From NCBI RefSeq assembly GCF_000150275.1, contig NW_002060947.1:5433229-5497228 (forward strand): a stretch of 64,000 nucleotides of DNA. Reading direction: 5' to 3'. The translations under genes were made by a program, and so were the position numbers. Every line of letters begins with the position of its first letter. Within the stretch, counting starts at the first letter, position 1. Shown one piece after another: positions 38,113 through 50,336 of this stretch. Origin of the DNA: Trichoplax adhaerens. Its lineage: Eukaryota > Placozoa > Uniplacotomia > Trichoplacea > Trichoplacidae. The notes under the pieces are model-generated. The model saw nothing but the letters and a program-made list of their open reading frames with translations, was not told the origin of the DNA and did no database searches.

Positions 38113-38850
38113 CGAATACTGTACTGTAGATAATAACTTATAAATAACTGATTCTATTTTTAAAAAGTCATGCTTAAATAACGTTCTACAGATTGCATAA
38201 TACTTCTCGTTGCTCGTATGTCAAGTATGTAACTGGCGAATACTGTACTGTAGATAGTGTTATAAATAACTGATTCTACTTTGAAAAAGTCTTGCTTAAA
38301 TAACGTTCTACAGAGTGCATAATACTTCTCGTTGCTCGTATGTCAAGTATGTAACTGGCGAATACTGTACTGTAGATAGTGTTATAAATAACTGATTCTA
38401 CTTTGAAAAAGTCTTGCTTAAATAACGTTCTACAGAGTGCATAATACTTCTCGTTGCTCGTATGTCAAGTATGTAACTGGCGAATCGTACAGTAGATAAT
38501 GTTATAAATAACTGATTCTATTTTGAAAAAGTCTTGCTTAAATAACGTTCTACAGAGTGCATAACACCCCTCGTTGCTCGTATGTCAAGTATGTAACTGG
38601 CGAATCGTACAGTAGATAATGTTATAAATAACTGATTCTATTTTGAAAAAGTAATGCTTAAATAGCGTTCTACAGAGTGCATAACACCCCTCGTTGCTCG
38701 TATGTCAAGTATGTAACTGGTGAATACTATACAGTAGATAGTGTTATTTATAACTGATTCTATTTTCAAAAAGTAATGCTTTAATAACGTACTACAGAGT
38801 GTATAATATCTCTGTACGTTGTTCGTATGTCAAGTATGTACCTAGTGAAT
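38113..38850. repeat. Tandem array, six copies of 120-124 bp
   Basis: Units start at about 38113, 38237, 38359, 38481, 38601 and 38721. Shared segments are ATAAATAACTGATTCTA, AAAAAGT then TGCTTAAATAACGTTCTAC, and CTCGTTGCTCGTATGTCAAG. Each unit carries a short TACTGTACTGTAGAT or CGTACAGTAGAT word that resembles the palindromic repeat fields elsewhere in the window. The inner copies are nearly identical, and the last two are more diverged. There are no unique spacers. Confidence 0.93.
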
Positions 38851-39828
38851 ATTTTTGGATTCTTGTTTGCCAATTTACCTTCGTAGTGCTATTGCACTGT
38901 ATTTTAATCTCTCAAAGTAGGCTTAATTAAAGCAACGCTTTGTGCAGATTGTAAACGTACTGTAGGGATTAGAGTCTAAGACTACAGCACACAGCCTTAT
39001 TCTATTCTTGCGTAAGATACAACTTTCATACGTTGTATTTTACACCTCAGTTAACAACTGTTGATCAATCTCTTTTTGATAACCCATTAATTACTGAAAT
39101 CGATTGATAGTAATAACAATTTATAATTCTGTATCATTTTTATGGCATTTATCATTGAACATTATTGGGTATTCGTGTTACATTTCAATGATGCTAGCCT
39201 CAAGCACAATATTGAAAGACTAAAAATGTTATTGCACATAGAAGGATGAAGTGTTAAAAAACAAATTAATAGTATAACAGCCAGATTGCACTATGCTTGC
39301 TATCGATCAAAAGTGTTGCAAATAGGACTGATTTGATAAATCAGATCAATTTCCACATCGTATATTAAAATATTTTCTAGCTGCTAGTCCACTACTTACA
39401 GCTTCTGTATATAACTCTCATTGCGTTACAATTCCTGTATAAAATTAAAATAAAATTCCAACCTAATCTTTTCTATTCTGCCTTTTATTCTGTATAGACT
39501 TACTGCACCAATCCATTAAAAGGAAAAAATCAAGCGGCAAAGAAGTAAGTTTAGTCATAATCCCCGACGTTAGGCCGTAATTTCTGCTTGAAATAATGTC
39601 ACAAAACGAATCTGCCAATATTCTAAGTACGAGTACAAATACGCTGCTGCATACGTGCATCAATTCGTCTTAGATTGCTCGTCTGTTTGAGATATCGCCA
39701 AAGGACATCGATGATAGTATACAAAGTAGTACAGTATATTAAGCTTGAAAGTAATCGTACACTCAATTTTATTGGTGCATAAGCATACTAAGATAGAAAA
39801 TAGTAATAAGTGTCTCTTATCTCTTTCT

Positions 39829-40986
39829 ATGGTGATATTTATGAATACTGTCCAGAGACAGAAGGCTCAAGCGATGGTAACCTCCTTTCTAAATAATCAT
39901 TTGCCCCCAAGGTATAGAATTTCCAACGAGAATTATCTGCAAGTTATTCAAAAGAGTATTACTCTTGAAAATAAGGGTATCACTAAGATACAAAAAGCTA
40001 AAAAAAAGCGATGTAACATAACTCCATATCGAGAAAAACACAGAGAAAAACTACACTGCAGCTTGGAACTTAGTCAAAGGTACGTTATATAAATCTCTAT
40101 CAACAATTCCCAGGCATTGCCTTAATTGATAGATGTTAGTTGCTAACATAGCTTTAAATGATGCAGGTTTGATGATTATATGCCACTACATAATTTATGG
40201 GTCGATTACATGTCCTGCCTTCTCAACATACAGAAACGAAGTACAACTTCAACCTGGTAAGCAGCTGACCTGATGTGATATACTTGATTTACCGTAACCA
40301 AAACAGTTATGACTTTGAACTTTATAAAAATTACCACAGAGATTTACGTGATGATTCATCATTATGCATAAATTTGATAATGGAGGTATAAACATTGTCT
40401 TTCAGCAGTCTAAGCAAGGAATATACTCAGAAACTTTTAAAAGCGGATTATCACGGCTGCTGGATTACCGGTACAAATGCCACTATGCGTAATTCCGTAT
40501 TGCGAAACCTTTCATTATTTAATAATTTAATCACTTAAACTTTACACTTTACATTCCAGTGACTCGATCTAGGTGTCCGTCCTACATTGGCATATCTGGA
40601 ATTGTGTTACAAGAAACCAAAAATGCTCTTACATTAATTGCACCCAGTAATAAAGTCAAATGTAATTATCCAGTAATGATTGAATATTTAACACACAATA
40701 TTTTAGTGAAAATTTTTTTGTATGATAGTTTGTTACTGTACTGCCAGAACGTTCAATAGTAATTCTATAATTATAGGTTGTTGTATTTAATTTTCTGCTT
40801 AACTGCATCAATCCCATAAACTCAATGAATCATCCTTCATTTATGATAGGCATACCGAAAACAAACAACATTTTCACCTTCAAAATTGGAGATTTAGTTT
40901 TTACTCTCTATGGTAACCAGTTTCGATATAGGTCAACTGACAGGGCTGCAAGAAAATTCAAGCTAAAATCAACGATTGATTTGTGA
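39829..40986 (+). CDS. POP4: RNase P/MRP protein subunit POP4 (Rpp29), five exons, complete
   Basis: Exons are 39829-40079, 40167-40256, 40406-40470, 40560-40661 and 40850-40986, all GT-AG and in phase, giving 214 residues (human Rpp29 is 220). The protein is a core subunit of nuclear RNase P and MRP, which cleave tRNA 5' leaders and pre-rRNA. Motifs in order: a basic stretch with KAKKKR, FDDYMPLHNLW, QKLLKADYHGCWIT, then VTRSRCPSYIGISGIVLQET (the most conserved segment of the family), and the ending RAARKFKLKSTIDL, matching the human terminus. Acceptors 40406 and 40409 are equally compatible for exon 3. The frame stays open upstream of the first ATG to a TTG at 39745, and that stretch reads KVIVHSIL, somewhat like the human N-terminus, so the true start may be further 5'. 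Confidence 0.93.
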
Positions 40987-42109
40987 ATCAGTATTCATGC
41001 TTCAATTTTGATACAAGGCTGTATTAATTGTACTGTATTTGTTCATGATTCGATTTCTAACCAATTGTTATATTAACAGAAAATCTTTAGCGATATTTAA
41101 TTTAAGCCTTATTTGGTAATCCACTTGAAAATATTGATCTTTCTTGGATGCTGTTACGCATTCTCGAAGCACTCTAGGCTATTTAAGAATTCTATATTTC
41201 GAGAAAAACATATGTGTACAGTAAATGTATGTGTAAATAATACATAAAATATACAGTAATACGTGAGTGAATTATCGATAATTATAATTCATGTACGGAG
41301 TATGCACGAAATCGGATATGCTAAGCGCAAATTTTTACTCTTCAATGGGCAAAGATTTGGGCCCTAGTTAGAAGCCAAAGCCGTACACTATAAATAGTAA
41401 GTAAGAAAATCTAGATGCCATTCATCAATAGACTAGGCGATGCTAACATCACATTTATTACAGTAGAAATTGAATTCTTATAATGATTATTTGTAAATTC
41501 GCCCAGTGGGAATCACCACCTGGCATTATTTCAATCGGTGCCGTAGAATATAAACCCAGTTCAGTAGATAGGGGTGTAACACAGTCAATAGTAGCTATTC
41601 GATTATATTCTTACTGATATTAGCAGTCATTCATTACTTATAATGACGACATGGATTCATTTTTTTTCATCTTTATGCAACGCTAATTTTGCATTACTTG
41701 AATTTCTTGTCAGAATTTTCTTTTTTAAAGTAGGTATGTATACTAGTATGGGAAGTTGAAGACGTTGCCAAGTACTGTTTGTTAGTTACGGATACCCACC
41801 CATACAGTAATAGCTGACATTTGATCCGGAAGCATTGATGTTTTTAGAAAGGAAGGGTGAGGGAGCTAATGCTGTAACGTCTAATCCTATTGCCATATTT
41901 CAATTTGAGCAATATGACGATTCAAAGAATTGTGTTGTAGATGTATCATTTCCCCTATCAGTTATTCTGTAACTTAGGCGTAGTAACTACTGTAATTAGC
42001 AGATTAATCCATTCAATGAAGGGTATTAACAGTATTATAGTCTAGCACGGTCATTATTGATATTTCTTGATGATATTTATGTTAGTCAATCGTATGCGTA
42101 CACGTGGAC
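40987..42109. other. POP4 3' flank, no gene
   Basis: AT-rich sequence that presumably includes the POP4 3' UTR; a CATAAAATATAC stretch occurs near 41243-41254. I see no conserved exon or RNA gene. It leads into the second TACAGTAC-type field. Confidence 0.45.
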
Positions 42110-43150
42110 AGTGAGCAGTACAGTACTGTGCACCGTGCAGTTCTGTCGAGCCAGTCATCTAGCTCATTTACAGTATACTGTACTGTACAGTACAGTGTAA
42201 AGTTGTCCCTTTTGAGCATAAAGTTAACCAACCATAAGAAACTAGAATACTGTACTGTACTGACTGACTTACCGTACAGTATCATGCTACAGTACTACTG
42301 TACACTGTACACTGTACACTGTCGTACGCGCCCGAGAACCCTGCAATTGGCATACTGTACAGTACCGTACTGTACACAGTATGTACAGTACAATGCAGGC
42401 CATACTTTACACTGTAGAGTATTCAACATTTTGATACACGATTGAACAGTACAGTACAGTACTGCTCCAACATTACTTGTCAACGCACATGGGGAAGAGG
42501 TCAGCCCAGCACTCAGCAGTTCCCCCAAAAATAAAAAACAGATGAAAAAGTGACCACATCCCACCGTGCTACACAGTGCAGTGTAAACAGGGAAAGTACT
42601 GTACAGTACAGTATGTACTACAGTACTCAGTGTTTGTATCACAGTTATCATCACACAGTACAGTACAGTACTACAGTAGTGTACACTGTGCAGTACAGTA
42701 CATGTACTGTACGTATTAGAAAGGTTGTGTGATAGCATGCGAGTACGTCTGAGCGGATCAATATTAAACCGGGAAAGCTGGTCAAGAAGTGAGAAAGACG
42801 TTATCGTTCTTTTAGAAATCCCTTCTTTGAAGTAGCCCCTGGCGTAAAATACAGTAAAAGAGAACGTCAAACGTCTGGCCCTCCCTCCACGACTATTGTG
42901 CTGTACAACAATTTAATAATAATAATAATGATAATAAGTATAATTAATTATTATTATATAATATATTGTACTGTACAGTACTGTACAGTGTACAGTGTTA
43001 TACAGTACTGTACTGTACAGTACAGCACACTACTTTACAGTACAATGTATACTGAGTGTACAGTACTGTACAGTACTGTACTGTACAGTGCAATGAGACC
43101 CAAGTGCAATACACTACAAATACTGGATGCAGTACAGTACTATAGAGTAC
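42110..43150. repeat. Second palindromic TACAGTAC/GTACTGTA repeat field
   Basis: Words such as CAGTACTGTAC, TGTACAGTACAG and CACTGTACACTGTACACTG dominate at 42110-42200, 42245-42480, 42595-42720 and 42960-43145. Interspersed passages are ordinary sequence. Long open frames on both strands here are repeat artefacts. The field lies about 0.9-2 kb upstream of the LARP1 start codon, as the first field lies upstream of STK40. A gap of 51 Ns follows at 43206-43256, perhaps because the repeat was hard to assemble. Confidence 0.85.
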
Positions 43151-43256
43151 TGCACACTGGTAACCGTTATGTGAGTGCAATTGGCAGACGGACAGAAGCT
43201 GTCCCNNNNNNNNNNNNNNNNNNNNNNNNNNNNNNNNNNNNNNNNNNNNNNNNNNN

Positions 43257-44077
43257 TTCGTCACCGGTTGAAAAGGAACGAGCCCATGTGCTACGAGTGA
43301 AGTCATCCAAACGCGTCACTTGTTGCACTGGAAATCAGTCATTTGCTTCTATTTGGTGTTTCTTCTTGGCTGAAGAGTTGGATAGCGCATTTAGCGTGAT
43401 ATTTGCCTAGCTGACAGTTGGTTAATGTCTTCAATCGGTAGCTAAGAAAATTCAATTTGGCCTACAAGCATTGACTTTGAATTTTCTGAGCTTCGGACTA
43501 GCGACCATCGGTACTGTAGTCGACAACCTCACGTATACGATAGTATCAATAGAATCTCTATCCTCGTGGTTTTAAAGCAAAGCAGTCATTTGACCGGAAA
43601 AAATTTTTCATTCACCAGTGACGTTGAATCGCCACGCCATTGACTGACCTATTGAAAGTGTCTTCGTATCTTTTCGCCTTGAAGCTTCAACAGTGGAGTT
43701 TTACACAAATATCAGATTGCAATAACGTATCTGGTATCTCATTATCCAATAGTTATACTGACCTTTTCAAGATTAACACAAAGAATACTCAAGAAAAGGG
43801 TCGTCTTATCGGTGATCAAAATCTGTCGTTTAGACAAGTTTCAATTGAACTTCACCAAAGCTTCTCCAGTTAGCTACTGTGCGATCTATAGTTGCTTTGC
43901 GGTGTCCCCTAATTGGGCAGAAGAGGGATTATTAGTTTAGACTTTGCTTAGTCTAGCACAAAATATCCCCTAACTCTTGGTTCCTGCCGGACTTGTGAAA
44001 TATTCATTTCACGCCATTGTCAAAAGTTCAGCGATCACTGATTACCTTGCAAGCTACAAGTGTGGTAGTACTCGAAT
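43257..44077. other. LARP1 upstream region
   Basis: This stretch runs from the assembly gap to the LARP1 start codon. It probably holds the promoter and 5' UTR. Open frames here (for example 43640-43873, +) carry no recognisable motif. No TATA box is evident. Confidence 0.4.
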
Positions 44078-47000
44078 ATGGAAGCGGAACTGGCCAATAA
44101 GGTAGATGAAATCAAATTGGTTGACAAGGAGTCGAAGAACTCCAAAGAGAACGATGGAGTTAGCAAGCCAAATGAAACTGTAACTCCAGAAGGCGAACAT
44201 GATGAAGGAAAACGTTTACCAAAGAAGGCAGCCTCGGATAGCGAGAATTCTGGTAAAAATCCATGGCAAAAGCCGTCTCCAACAAATGAAGTTGGACGTA
44301 AGTTGACAATGTCTTTGTGTAGGCTATTACATGATATCAAGTTTTATTGGATTCTGTGTGACCTCAGTTGAACAAGTAAATTCAGTCTGCATCAATGATG
44401 TTATAGAATCCATTTTGGCATCCTCATTCCTTTTATTTATAGTTTCTATCGATTAAGTCAGCGTACAGTAATGCATGATCTTCGATCACGTTAATAATAC
44501 ACATTTGCTATATTCTTATCATCTCAAGGTACTGTATTTGATTTATTACTCAGTGAACGTTAATGCAGTAGTCTACGCTGCGTATCTGTAGTCATTGAAA
44601 GTGCATGGCTATTTCCCCGTAATCATTTGGTAATGAAATAGATAGCTTCAAAAATTCAATCTTCCAATTTCTACGATTGATTTTAGATACTGAAAAGCGT
44701 AGCTCAGCCAATACTACTCCAATAGCTAGTAATGGTCCTAGCGTTAAAGAGACTAGTCGGCAACAGAAACCGTCAAAGGTATGTAATTGCATCGGATTTC
44801 CTTGGCTTTATTCGTTGAAGATTTGAATGCATTCTATAGGTTGAGTACTGTATAGTGTGGTACAGTAGTCGTGCACTCGATTGATTCATTTCATTCTTAC
44901 ATTCTGTCTCTTGTGTCCTTGATAACGGTGGCATCTTTGGATTTAGTTCTATTATAGCACTAACTTTATTACCTAGTTGGATATGCTTTTTTTAGTTTGA
45001 TTACCAGTGAAAGTGTTTTTAGCATTGATTTAGTACTATTTCTTACAATGATTATAAATACGGCAGAATGGATCATACGATTGTGGTATCTCGCGGGAGT
45101 ATTCTTTCTGACAGTACACAGTAACTTATGTTATCATTTTGTTTTTAAACAGGCTAATTTAGTTGATGTAGAAAATTGGCCGACTCCAAGTGAAACAGCA
45201 GCAACCCAAGGTCCTAATCAGGTTAGCTCGAGCGAATGATTGCTCTCTATTGGAGCGAATTTATTCATTATTGAGTCATGAAATGGCCATTTTTTTTTTA
45301 CTGGTAACTATGTTTCATCATTTTTTCATTCATGCATAGTACATTATACAGTATGTTACTATGCGCATACAAGATCGAGATCGTACGTAGTCTGTATAGG
45401 CATGAGACCACTCCTCTCTCTGTCATGCAAACAGTACTCATGTGGTCCGGTCCCAATCTACAGTACAGTACTGTAGATTACAGTCTCCCAAGCTACGGTA
45501 CTACCAAAAAAGTGGGTTGATCATGTTGAATTGGATGCACCCTTGTACGGGTACCCTGATACACTAGTTCTGTATGAGAGCTAAAGGAGTCGACAACGCA
45601 TGTCATTGCTCATTTGCACCTTACAGTACATACAATTATTCTAGCGGGCATGGTACTGTAACTGCCACTGGACTAGCCAGCCGGTTTGGTACAGCATGTC
45701 TGAAAATTCCACGCGTGCTATGTTCCACACTTTCCATTGTACTGTATACCGTACAGGGCAGTCCCATTTTTTTCATACTAAAGGCAATCAATCCATGTAG
45801 GCTTGGGCAAACGCCTGTAAAGCAAAAAGTTCTCGTGGAAAAGGCACAAGACTTCATCAACTCGTACTAAAATGCCTAAATGATGCAGCATTAATGCTAC
45901 AGTGAATATTGTGGTATCGTAGATGGAAAAGGAATAAATCCTTGACATTAACTTCCAGTATAGGACTGTCTGCTAGCCGGAACAGTTCGCTAACTCTTTG
46001 ACGGACAACTTTGAACAATAAGGAACTCGTAGAAATGGTTGTCACTCAAAGTAACGATAGAACCGATAAAAGTACGACATCGCTTATTCAGAAATACAAC
46101 TTTTCTCTTGATACGCTGCTGTGTTTACATTGCCAGACGTTATATCGGATAGTGAAGGAGTGATGCAAAAAATAATGGCTTTCCACTAGTAGTTCTGTCG
46201 TTTTATTTGCTTACGCCCCCGTTGAAAGCACGTGATTAGAATAGAATACTGGAAGGCGAGAAGGGCATGGAAAATAGATGGAGTCGAGTAGAGTATGTTG
46301 TACTTCCTCGTTACCGACTCTTACGTATTCGATTCCCATTCCTATCACTTCCTGGTCTTGAGTCAATACAGTGATAAATCGATGTCGTTTCTCAACTTAT
46401 CGTCTTATCATATGGAATACATGGCATTGGTACATTTCTGTAATGGTTGCAACATCTCTTCCACTATTTGCCAACAGTTTGCGTTCTATGATCGCTTTCG
46501 TTTTTTATGAATTAGGTAGTGGTATCGATGCCAAGGACAAAATTCATCGGATGTATTCATGTCATAATAACCTATCGGTTGACGTAATAATAACAATAAT
46601 AATCAACTATAAAATTGTTAATCATGCAATAAGGTGTTGATCTTGGTCGGAGCTTGGCACCTTTCCGTTGAGATTGATATTGGATAATAATATAATTGAA
46701 AGATCATTTTTAACAGGATCGATTTAGTTTTTACCTTATGACTTTAACCGAATGATTATAATTACCATCAGACGGGTTTGAAAGTAGCTTCTGAAAGTTT
46801 TAAATGTTAACCCCTGTAAAATCTTGTACGATATCTTGACTTGTCATGCTTTATCATCATTTTTCTGAAATAATGTATGATAGAATGCACTTTACAGCGT
46901 ATCTAAAGTCTCGTGGAAATTTTGCAAGACTAATGAAAAATTATTCATTTCGTAATATCCAGATACCAAATAATATTCCTGCTAATGCTGGAGATAACGC

Positions 47001-50000
47001 AACTGCATCCGTTAAAATTACAAAAGATCAACAAGAAGAAAACCCAATACAAGCATCACCAACAGCTGAAGAAAGCAGCCAGAAAGTTGGGAAAAAGAAG
47101 AGTAAGTGTATAGTTCTTAAGCATTAAATGCCTACCTTGTGGGATTGATGTTGTTCATTGGATGACAATTTCTATTGATAATATTGCCCATTTCTTACAA
47201 CAGATATAATATTCTACAGTAGTACTTACGGTAGACATGTAAATCTTAGATTAATGACTATTTTTTAGCCACTAGATGCATTAGTCAAATATTCATCAAT
47301 TACAGTTGTAGTAATTGTTGCGTTAACTGTATTGTTTGATACCCCATCAGCCAAAAAGTGGGTCCCTCTGGAGATTGATCCTGTACTCCATCATCAGAGA
47401 ACAAATGAACATGATGACAGACAGTTTGGAAGTCATCCAAGAGGCCATGGCAGACATTCAAATCATGGTGTATCTGGTCATGGTGGTAATCACCATCATA
47501 GGAATAGTAATAATCGTAATAGGGGAACTCGAGCCCGTGGAAATAATAAAAATAGAAATCGTGGTGGCAATAATAGAGGTGAGTATTAATTAAATGTGTA
47601 AATTGACTCACTATCGGCTTTCGATTTCATAATATGTAAATGAACACTTTTTTATCATTAGTTGAAAATAATCATCAAGGATATCCAAGGCAACATCAGC
47701 CTCCTTACATGTATCCCACAGTCAATAATATGATGCCTCAACCGCAAACTATGGCGGCTACTGCAGCAGCTATGGGAACAATTTATCCTAATTATAACAT
47801 TTATCAGCAAACGTTTTATAATCAACAAGCTGCTCTTTATAATCCATCTCTATATCAACCTGTAATACAATCGGATCAAATGGCTTTAAAGGATGCTATT
47901 CGAAAACAAATGTAAGATCCCATTGGTCATCTTATTAATAATACAATGTAGCATGAATTTATATAGTACTATCTTTGTGGTATATAGAATTTAGTAAATT
48001 TTGGTACGTTATTTGGCAAAGTACAGGAGTGTGATGAAGACATTATTATTAGTGTGTAATAGAATACTGTATTGCCGCCATATGTAGATATTTAATTGAA
48101 ATTAAAAAAGCATGGATTAAATTATTATTCTTATTACCTAATGGTATCACTTGAATGCGTAACACTTCATAAAGATATTTATAACGTTAGTTTTGGTATA
48201 CTGATATATTCGATTTTATAGTAAGTTCGTAATAATTATAATTATCTAGATCTCCATTTGACTTGTTTTTATTTCATTTGTAGTGAATACTACTTTAGCC
48301 AAGAAAATCTTTTAAAAGATTTTTACTTGCGCCGTCAAATGAATGCAGATGGTTTCATCCCTGCAAAAACAATTGCTGTATTTTACAGAATGCAAAAATT
48401 AACGAAAGATGTCAACGCTATTGTCAATGTAAGGATATGAATATAATGCGTACTTAACGTTGTTCTGTTGACTCGGCAAATATTTTTTTAACTTTACTTG
48501 ATTTATAATCAATTAATTTCATACTATTTACCGTAATACAGTAGTGTATAGTGTATTCACAGCGATTTTACTGTAGATAATCTCAATCTTATCTCTGCTA
48601 CCTTTTCATTTTGCTTAGGCCGTAAGTGACAGCGAAGTCGTGGAAGTAATAGGTGATCAACTACGGTGTCGAATTGACCCGAAAAAGTGGCCAATGCAAC
48701 CGGAAGGTGCGATACCGGAAGCTAATCGGCCGTTATGGGAAAATACTACTCCTCGTCAAGAACAAGTGCAAGGTATTGCACAGTAATATAACCCTGCGAA
48801 AAAATAAGAAAAACGTCGATTTGTCATACTGAACTTTCGTCGCCATTATATTGATACTAATTCGCAAGAACGAGTATAAAATCTCTTGAAAGTATTATCA
48901 TAAAAATTATGAATAATTTACAATGATACGACGCAAACAAATTGAGTAGTTTGAAGTGTAAACGCCGTGGTACTGTATATAGTCTTGAATTTACACGGGA
49001 ATCAAGTGAAATTATAAAGAATCTTTTATTTTGAAAAGAAGTTCAGTAATTAGCTGTACTTAAATTTGTTGGTACTATCGATCAAGAAATCGATAGCTTC
49101 ACAAGATAATACCTTTGCGATAGGTTAAACTGACCGACTTTAGAAGAAACATTTATTTTAAAATATATGGTACCAAACGCCATTGACCAATGCAATGATT
49201 GAATAAGATACAGTACAACACTTGACTTCAACCTAAAGAAATAAATTGTCAAGTGCCATAGTATTTTTTATGATATAATCTGTTGTATGCCATATAACGT
49301 GTTTGCCTTTTTGTTTGTAATTTATATATACTTCACAAAAAAATATATGTAATGAATGAGTTATCACATCAATGTGTATCGGTAGTTTTACCGTTTTCAA
49401 CAGTAACTCTATTACGTTATGGTAAGCGTTGATACTTTGTCATTGTTGGATAATTCATGGAATGACTTAAATGTCTACCAGTTTGGCGTGCATTGTCAAA
49501 GTTTGCGTTTTAGCAAAAATTTACCAACGTCTAACCTTTAGTAATACCTACGCTGTTGATAATAAGGCTGACAAATAGACGTCATGTAATTAAAGTAGCT
49601 TGCTAGTTTTGTTCTTTAACTCGTGCAAGTGGGTATTTGCACGGTAATATCCAACATTGTATATTACTAAGTTCCTACAGGCATCCCTAACTAGTAAGTA
49701 GCCAATACTTATTATTATTATAATTATATTCCGTATTTTAGCAAAGCTCATCCCAATAAGTTTCGCTAATCTTTAAATGTGTAGTTAATATGTCAGTGCT
49801 TAATCTAAGTTGTATGCTGCTGACATTAGTAGAAAATTAACTGTGATCATAATGAAGAACTAATACGGTATAGTGCTGTAATACAGTACTTCTTTTGCTA
49901 CTAAATATTAAAACAAATTGGTGTACTAATACTTATCTGCTAAGCCCATTTAATCAGAAAGATGTTTTAAGTTTACTATGATATCGTGCAGTATATCCGT

Positions 50001-50302
50001 TGATCGATTTTTCATTTTTAAGTTAAGGGTATCAACCTTACTAAATAATTATTAATAACTGATCATGAAATGTATCATGTATATTATCACAGCGCAGTAA
50101 TGATATCAATTTGCTACTATTGTAACCTTAAAATATAGCTCACAGTTACGAGTAGATTGATTTAGTTATGGTATTGTTTTTGCTTATTTTGTTACTACGG
50201 TAGTTGATAACGATTTAGTTAAGCGATGATTTATTACAAGGTAGATTGTTAGTGGTTCACACTTGTTGTTGCTCCTGTATACAAACATAAAATATATCAT
50301 AC

Positions 50303-50336
<34 letters not shown>

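Larger units (their letters stand above)
33290..39744. other. Gene-poor repeat region between the LGR and POP4
   Basis: No confident exon was found. It contains a hairpin with flanking direct repeats (37.18-37.62 kb), the 120 bp tandem array (38.11-38.85 kb) and a tRNA-like A-box word near 36.8 kb. The N-terminal exons of the LGR receptor are expected upstream of 33.28 kb, but no LDLa-like cysteine pattern or signal peptide could be recognised. Open frames at 35010-35249, 36554-36808 and 37585-37791 (+) have no family motif. Confidence 0.45.

Noticed and set aside
38113-38850. Regular repeats considered as a CRISPR array
   Set aside because: Units are contiguous with no unique spacers, and the genome is clearly animal.
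42082-43410. Open frames of up to 191 codons around 42.1-43.4 kb, one crossing the N gap
   Set aside because: Same repeat-word artefact; the frame across the gap is meaningless because gap length is arbitrary.
47300-47611. Antisense and alternative frames (103 and 85 codons) over LARP1 exon 5
   Set aside because: Shadows of the low-complexity His/Asn/Gly-rich coding exon; the sense frame KKWVPLEID is the conserved one.
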